DNA of 9,864 nucleotides, from the NCBI GenBank assembly GCA_030624785.1, contig JAUXJK010000047.1, positions 1-9,864 on the forward strand, written 5' to 3'. This document shows, piece after piece, positions 6,121 through 9,864 of this stretch. The DNA is from Actinomycetes bacterium (lineage in GTDB: Bacteria; Actinomycetota; Thermoleophilia; Gaiellales; Gaiellaceae). The notes below the pieces were generated by a model. It made no database searches. It was not told the origin of the DNA and worked only from the letters and a program-made list of their open reading frames with translations. A program made the position numbers and the translations under genes. Position 1 is the first letter of the stretch. Each line of letters begins with the position of its first letter.

Positions 6121-7653
6121 CTATTTCGCCACCTCGACGGCGCGGCTCTCGCGGATCACCGTGACCTTGATCTGCCCCGGATATTGCATTTGATCTTCGA
6201 TCGACCTAGCAATCTCGCGGGAGAGTAGTACGGCCTCGTCGTCGCTTATCTTCTCCGGCGTCACAAGAACGCGCACCTCGCGCCCTGCCTGAATGGCGTA
6301 CACTCGCTCGACTCCATCCTTCTCCGAGGCAATGCGCTCGAGCTTCTCGAGCCGCTCCACATACTTCTCGAGGCTCTCCCCGCGGGCGCCGGGCCGTGAG
6401 GCCGAGATTGCGTCCGCTGCGATCAGGAGGGCGGCCTCAGCAGTGCGGGGTTCGACCTCGTAGTGATGAGCTTCGACAGCATGGATAACCGTCTCGGATT
6501 CGCCATGCTTGCGTGCTAGCTCGGCTGCGATAGCTGCGTGCGAGCCTTCGACCTCGTGGGTCAAGGCCTTACCTACGTCATGAATCACGGCGGAGCGTTT
6601 CGCGGCCTTGACATCGATGCCGAGCTCACCGGCCATCAGTCCAGCAAGGTGGACAACCTCGAGCGTGTGCTTCAGGACGTTCTGGCCGTAGCTCGTTCGG
6701 TACTTGAGTCGTCCGAGTAGCTTGACGAACTCCTCGTGGAACTTGCCACAGTTGGCCTCGAATACGGCCTGTTCTCCCGCCTTGAGGATGATCTCCTCGA
6801 TCTCCGCCTTTGATTGGTAGTACATCTCCTCGATACGGGAAGGATGAATACGACCGTCTTCTATGAGCTTCAGAAGCGTGACCTTGGCGATCTCTCGACG
6901 CACCCCATCGAAAGCGGAAAGCACAACGGCCTGGGGCGTGTCGTCCACGATGAACTCGACGCCTGTCACGTTCTCGAGCGCCCGGATGTTGCGTCCTTCT
7001 CGGCCGATAATTCGGCCTTTGAGGTCGTCGGAGGGAAGCTCGACCATTGAAACTGTCATCTCCGATGCGTGGCTTGCGGCAACTCGTTGGAGTGCATCGC
7101 CGACGATATTGCGAGCGCGCTCCCGAGCTTCTGTCTGCGCCTCCTCCTCAATCTGCCGGATCAATGTGGCCGCGTCACGGCGCATGAGTTCTTCTGCCTG
7201 TGAGAGCAGTTGGTCCTTTGCCTCCTGCGTGGTGAGCCCAGAGACCCGTTCGAGCTGCTCCAGCTGCTCTATCTTCGCCTTCTCGGCGGCATCGAGGGCC
7301 GAGATGGTGCTCGCTTCGCGGTCCTTCACCGACTGTTCCCGACGCTCGACATCAGTTTCGCGCGACCGAATCTCACGCTGCGTGGACTCCGCCGTGGCTT
7401 CAAGAGCGGCCACTTCGCGTCGCTTGATCGCGATCTCATCGTCGAGCTCGCGGCGGAGCTTGACGCCTTCTTCTCGAGCCTCGACCTGTGCTTCGCGCCG
7501 GATGCTTTCTGCCTGGCTCTGTGCGGCATCGAGCAGCTCGGCCTGCTCACTAGCGTGCGAGCTTAAGCGTCCCTGTATCCAGCGATATCCGGCCGCGGCC
7601 GTGGCAAGAATGCCCGCGGCAGCGCCAACAATGATCCCTACGACAATTTCCAT
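6121..7653 (-). CDS. rny: Ribonuclease Y
   Basis: A membrane-anchored endoribonuclease that initiates mRNA turnover. The protein has, in order, an N-terminal hydrophobic segment (about residues 3-22, VVGIIVGAAAGILATAAAG) and a long charged coiled coil rich in Glu, Arg and Ala (about 28-190). A KH domain follows, with GRIIGREGRNIR starting at G213 (GREG loop 217-220). The HD phosphohydrolase domain carries H358-D359 in VIHDVGKA, with downstream EAHHYE and ADAISASRPGAR. All are typical of RNase Y, and 510 residues is normal. The ATG at 7653 has AGGAG at 7659-7663 with 5-nt spacing. The stop is TAG. Rny is absent from many well-known Actinobacteria such as mycobacteria and streptomycetes, so its place between recX and miaB hints at a deep-branching lineage (inference). 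A 337-nt spacer upstream suggests its own promoter or a long leader; I found no convincing promoter. Confidence 0.97.
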   Translation of the reverse strand: MEIVVGIIVGAAAGILATAAAGYRWIQGRLSSHASEQAELLDAAQSQAESIRREAQVEAREEGVKLRRELDDEIAIKRREVAALEATAESTQREIRSRETDVERREQSVKDREASTISALDAAEKAKIEQLEQLERVSGLTTQEAKDQLLSQAEELMRRDAATLIRQIEEEAQTEARERARNIVGDALQRVAASHASEMTVSMVELPSDDLKGRIIGREGRNIRALENVTGVEFIVDDTPQAVVLSAFDGVRREIAKVTLLKLIEDGRIHPSRIEEMYYQSKAEIEEIILKAGEQAVFEANCGKFHEEFVKLLGRLKYRTSYGQNVLKHTLEVVHLAGLMAGELGIDVKAAKRSAVIHDVGKALTHEVEGSHAAIAAELARKHGESETVIHAVEAHHYEVEPRTAEAALLIAADAISASRPGARGESLEKYVERLEKLERIASEKDGVERVYAIQAGREVRVLVTPEKISDDEAVLLSREIARSIEDQMQYPGQIKVTVIRESRAVEVAK

Positions 7654-7658
7654 GCGAA

Positions 7659-7663
7659 CTCCT
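7659..7663 (-). promoter_or_regulatory. Ribosome binding site of rny
   Basis: AGGAG on the minus strand lies 5 nt before the ATG at 7653 and supports that start. Confidence 0.75.
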
Positions 7664-7735
7664 GCTGAGGATCGTCAGCGGAAGCAGCGTCATGAGAGAA
7701 TGGGTTGTGCCCAGAGGAAGCGAGTCCGCAGCGGC

Positions 7736-7759
7736 GCAGCTCTCGTGTTCGGGAGCTGC
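7736..7759 (-). other. Stem-loop in the rny leader
   Basis: Perfect 7-nt inverted repeat GCAGCTC/GAGCTGC with a 10-nt loop. On the minus strand, two more C-G pairs can form inside the loop past one mismatch. No T-run follows, so it is an RNA-structure candidate and not a terminator. It ends about 80 nt before the rny start codon. Confidence 0.4.
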
Positions 7760-7860
7760 TACCTGTACTTGGTTCCCGGTTGCTTCATTGCGTCTGCTTA
7801 CCCTTCGTGTTCGGCGGCCTGGCTCGTGTCGCCTGTCGCCGTGATTTCTCTCGTACGCTG

Positions 7861-7872
7861 CCCCGCGAGGGG
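7861..7872. other. CCCC-GCGA-GGGG mini-hairpin
   Basis: Four G-C pairs close a four-base loop. Read as + strand RNA the loop GCGA is a GNRA tetraloop; read on the more likely - strand it is UCGC. The G-run extends to 7875. Short but thermodynamically favourable. Confidence 0.3.
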
Positions 7873-7912
7873 GGGTGAGTGTAGTTTCGTTGTTTCCCAT
7901 CCTAGCCCTCGG

Positions 7913-7935
7913 CTCGGCGACTCGTATCGTCCGAG
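7913..7935 (-). other. Bulged stem-loop in the rny leader
   Basis: On the minus strand CTCGG, a bulged A and CGA pair with TCG and CCGAG around a 6-nt loop, giving 8 bp with one bulge. The flanks offer alternative pairing through a second CTCGG copy. With the two hairpins nearer rny it suggests a structured leader. Confidence 0.35.
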
Positions 7936-7990
7936 GCTCAGGAGCCTGCTCGATGTCCGAGAACACAACTTGGGTTCACCAGTATCTGCG

Positions 7991-8578
7991 CTACAAGTCA
8001 GCGCCGTGAATCCCTGCGATCGATTCACAGAGGTCCTCGTCAAATCCACGTCGGGCGAGCAGCCCTGCGGCCTTCAGCGGATCGAAGTTCTTGCCTTCCA
8101 GGACGCGCTCGGCTCGCGTTCGCTCGCTGGCGAGAGACGCAATGGCCGCTTGACGATCGGCGGCTTCGTAGCCTTCCGTTTCAAGCTTGAGTTCGATCGC
8201 CAGGTTGCCGTAGCCACGATTCGCCAGCGCGGTTGCGCGAGCCTGCGAGGCCCGAGCGTCACTGAGCAGGCCGGAACTAGCGAGAGTATCGACGAGAGAT
8301 TCACGATCTCGTGGGGCGACACCGTTGCGTTCGAGGGCCGCATTAAGCCTCGCTGTGGACGTGTCCGACGAGGCGAGGATGCGCTCAGCCTTTGAGGCCG
8401 CCTCGTGACGTCTCAGCCGGCGTCTCAGCGTCCTCAGCAGTGGTCTCGTTAACTCGGTGCCGATCGTGAGGCCCAGACCGTCGACTAGCGGGGTGGGCAG
8501 GGTGCGCCATGGCGCACCGTCTACTTCGACGCGAACCCGTGTTTCCGTTGTGCGGGCAAGACGCGTGATTGCTGGCAC
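7991..8578 (-). CDS. recX: Regulatory protein RecX
   Basis: RecX binds RecA filaments and limits or remodels their activity during recombination and the SOS response. The 195-residue product has an N-terminal extension (about 1-58), which reads RVRVEVDGAPWRTLP and then LRTLRRRLRRHEA. Three-helix RecX repeats follow: AERILASSDTSTARLNAALE, SLVDTLASSGLLSDARASQA with NRGYGNLAIELKLETEG, and AAGLLARRGFDEDLCESI. The extension resembles a strand-rich N-terminal region that I associate with Thermoleophilia-type RecX. Start: GTG at 8576-8578, 17 nt after the recA TAA. The frame is open further upstream but only into recA. No clear Shine-Dalgarno sequence is present, so translation is probably coupled to recA. 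The family is poorly conserved and the assignment rests on repeat pattern plus position after recA. Confidence 0.88.
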   Translation of the reverse strand: MPAITRLARTTETRVRVEVDGAPWRTLPTPLVDGLGLTIGTELTRPLLRTLRRRLRRHEAASKAERILASSDTSTARLNAALERNGVAPRDRESLVDTLASSGLLSDARASQARATALANRGYGNLAIELKLETEGYEAADRQAAIASLASERTRAERVLEGKNFDPLKAAGLLARRGFDEDLCESIAGIHGADL

Positions 8579-8595
8579 GGCTTCAGGTAGGCGTA

Positions 8596-9696
8596 TTACG
8601 CGACGGCTTCGATGACGGCATCCTGTCCGTCTGCCCCGCCTTCCTCAGTCTCAGCGTCGCTAGTTGAAGCGTCTGTCGCAGCAGCGAGGGGCTCGAGGCG
8701 AGCCGAGATGATCGCATCTCCGGCCTGCTGTTGGATCGCGACGACTATCGCATTCGTAACGTCCGGGTGCTCGCGAAGGAATGCCATCGAATTCTGGCGT
8801 CCCTGCCCTAGCCGTGTCTCCTCGAAGCTGTAGTACGAGCCCGATTTCTTGACGAGTTTCTCCTCGAGCCCGACGTCGAGCACTGACCCCTCCCACGATA
8901 TGCCGCTGCCGTAGATGATGTCGAACTCGGCCAACTTGAACGGCGGCGCGACCTTGTTCTTGACGATCTTTGCGCGCGTTCGATTTCCGATCGCTTCGAC
9001 GCCTTCTTTCAGCGTTTCGATACGGCGCATATCAATGCGCACTGAGCAGTAGAACTTCAGCGCACGACCACCGGGCGTTACCTCTGGGCTACCGAACATC
9101 ACTCCGATTTTTTCGCGGAGCTGGTTCGTGAAGATACAGACCGTGCCCGTCCGGTTGAGCGTTCCTGCCAGTTTTCGCAGCGCCTGGCTCATCAGGCGAG
9201 CCTGCAGGCCAACAAACGAATCGCCCATCTCACCTTCGATCTCGGCCTTGGGTGTCAAAGCGGCCACTGAGTCGATTGCGACGACGTCGACAGCGCCGCT
9301 GCGAATGAGGAGTTCAGCGATCTCGAGTGCTTGTTCGCCATTGTCAGGCTGCGATACGAGAAGCTCGTCGACGTTGACTCCAATGCGTTGCGCGTAGCTG
9401 GGATCCATGGCGTGTTCAGCATCGATGAACGCGCACACTCCTCCCTTTCGTTGCGCTTCCGCGATCACGTGGTAGACGAGTGTCGTTTTCCCGGAGGATT
9501 CGGGTCCGAAGATTTCGACGACACGGCCGCGTGGCAGGCCGCCCACGCCAAGTGCAACGTCGAGTGAGAGGCAACCCGTAGAGATAGCGGGAATGGCGGT
9601 CTGCGCTTCGTCGCTCATGCGCATGACCGAGCCCTTTCCGAACTGTCTTTCGATCTGGCTCAGAGCAGCCTCAAGAGCACCTTCGCGGTCACCCAC
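8596..9696 (-). CDS. recA: Recombinase RecA
   Basis: An ATP-dependent DNA strand-exchange recombinase that also stimulates LexA self-cleavage in the SOS response. Walker A is GPESSGKTT (64-72), the catalytic Glu is E94 in DAEHA, and Walker B is VVAIDS with D142. The L1 region contains EGEMGDSFVGLQARLMSQALRK in two overlapping motifs, and L2 contains TNQLREKIGVMFG then PEVTPGGRALKFY. The C-terminal tail is acidic (DAETEEGG), as in other RecA proteins where it tunes activity. At 366 residues with no gap, there is no intein. The GTG at 9694-9696 is fixed by a perfect AGGAGGT at 9701-9707. recX follows by 17 nt, forming the usual recA-recX pair. The stop is TAA. Confidence 0.98.
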   Translation of the reverse strand: MGDREGALEAALSQIERQFGKGSVMRMSDEAQTAIPAISTGCLSLDVALGVGGLPRGRVVEIFGPESSGKTTLVYHVIAEAQRKGGVCAFIDAEHAMDPSYAQRIGVNVDELLVSQPDNGEQALEIAELLIRSGAVDVVAIDSVAALTPKAEIEGEMGDSFVGLQARLMSQALRKLAGTLNRTGTVCIFTNQLREKIGVMFGSPEVTPGGRALKFYCSVRIDMRRIETLKEGVEAIGNRTRAKIVKNKVAPPFKLAEFDIIYGSGISWEGSVLDVGLEEKLVKKSGSYYSFEETRLGQGRQNSMAFLREHPDVTNAIVVAIQQQAGDAIISARLEPLAAATDASTSDAETEEGGADGQDAVIEAVA

Positions 9697-9700
9697 TGGA

Positions 9701-9707
9701 ACCTCCT
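9701..9707 (-). promoter_or_regulatory. Strong ribosome binding site of recA
   Basis: AGGAGGT on the minus strand, 4 nt before the GTG start. It is a near-perfect anti-16S match and decides the GTG start over downstream ATG codons. Confidence 0.9.
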
Positions 9708-9762
9708 ATATGGGGGCAAACGACGCGATCTGACATCGTGCTCCCGTTACGTGTGAACAGCA

Positions 9763-9790
9763 ATGATAGAACGGCGCCTCGGACGGACAA
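9763..9790 (-). promoter_or_regulatory. Candidate recA promoter
   Basis: On the minus strand TTGTCC (9785-9790) and TATCAT (9763-9768) are separated by 16 nt. They match TTGACA at 4 of 6 and TATAAT at 5 of 6 positions. Transcription would start near 9756, giving a leader of about 60 nt that carries the strong ribosome binding site. No other -35/-10 pair in the 168 nt upstream of recA scores as well by eye. Confidence 0.5.
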
Positions 9791-9829
9791 CCTTCTTCCA
9801 AAGAGCCTGGCCCCACCATATCCAGCCGG

Positions 9830-9839
9830 CAGGATCCTG
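9830..9839. other. 10-bp perfect palindrome upstream of recA
   Basis: CAGGATCCTG is a perfect dyad, next to the GCCGGC palindrome at 9825-9830 and just downstream (minus-strand sense) of TTGACA at 9844-9849. It could be a repressor half-operator or chance. It does not match LexA boxes I know. Confidence 0.25.
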
Positions 9840-9864
9840 TCTGTGTCAACTCTGCGTCAGGGCA

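Larger units (their letters stand above)
7654..7990. other. Gene-free recX-rny spacer, probable rny leader
   Basis: These 337 nt lie between the recX stop and the rny start. Open frames on both strands cross it but look like composition artefacts. It holds the rny ribosome binding site, several GC-rich hairpins (7701-7713, 7736-7759, 7861-7872, 7913-7935), a run of seven G on + at 7869-7875 (C on -), a short dyad at 7934-7947 and a tandem TGTCGCC pair at 7827-7840. TAGGAT on - near 7899-7904 resembles a -10, but no -35 partner is seen. I recognise no known riboswitch or structured RNA. Confidence 0.6.

Noticed and set aside
7736..7759. tRNA or transposon end in the rny leader
   Set aside because: No cloverleaf, acceptor stem or flanking target duplication can be made around the inverted repeat.
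7550..7966. 138-codon minus-strand frame filling the recX-rny spacer
   Set aside because: It runs through the rny ribosome binding site and start in a different frame, is Arg/His/Cys-rich without domain-like pattern, and lacks a good start context.
7798..8049. 83-codon minus-strand frame overlapping the recX end
   Set aside because: It starts inside recX out of frame with no ribosome binding site and no recognisable motif.
6863..8395. 510-codon open frame on + opposite rny, its leader and recX
   Set aside because: It is extremely rich in Ser, Arg and Ala with no recognisable motif, and covers two well-supported genes on the other strand; long antisense frames are expected at this base composition.
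9844..9849. Perfect TTGACA upstream of recA as the main -35
   Set aside because: No hexamer at 16-19 nt resembles TATAAT; the best nearby matches need 20 nt or more.

Overview
The window looks like core chromosome of an actinobacterium-like, fairly GC-rich bacterium (roughly 60 % G+C by eye; GTG starts occur beside ATG). The order recA-recX-rny-miaB-miaA-dapF, an RNase Y gene inside the recA/miaB block, the long N-terminal extension of RecX and the divergent mid-region of MiaA all suggest a deep-branching class such as Thermoleophilia. That placement comes from memory of the families and was not tested by a search. I see no mobile element, CRISPR array, tRNA or rRNA.

Layout: the left third (+ strand, 1-2919) is a lysine/diaminopimelate (DAP) block: the 3' part of dapE, then dapC, then dapD. 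The rest (- strand, read right to left from 9696 to 2916) is recA, recX, a 337-nt gene-free spacer, rny, miaB, miaA and dapF. The two blocks converge so tightly that the dapD and dapF stop codons share the tetranucleotide CTAG at 2916-2919.

How the genes work together: DapD succinylates tetrahydrodipicolinate, DapC transaminates the product, DapE removes the succinyl group to give LL-DAP, and DapF would epimerise LL-DAP to meso-DAP for peptidoglycan and lysine. So the whole succinylase branch is here, split over two convergent units. MiaA and MiaB act in sequence on A37 of tRNAs reading UNN codons. RecA and RecX are the recombinase and its modulator. RNase Y is a membrane-anchored mRNA-decay endonuclease.

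Two anomalies stand out. (1) DapF keeps the surrounding motifs, but both catalytic cysteines are serine (S71 and S200), each encoded by a codon two base changes from any Cys codon, so this is neither a sequencing slip nor a recent mutation. (2) dapC has an in-frame TAA at codon 295, with the same frame and family motifs continuing to the natural stop; an essential arginine lies beyond it. Smaller points are a likely leaderless promoter for miaB-miaA-dapF, a hairpin-rich spacer before rny, and a recA promoter with a strong ribosome binding site but no recognisable LexA box. Apart from these points the region is housekeeping DNA, and I see no evidence of a new multi-gene system.
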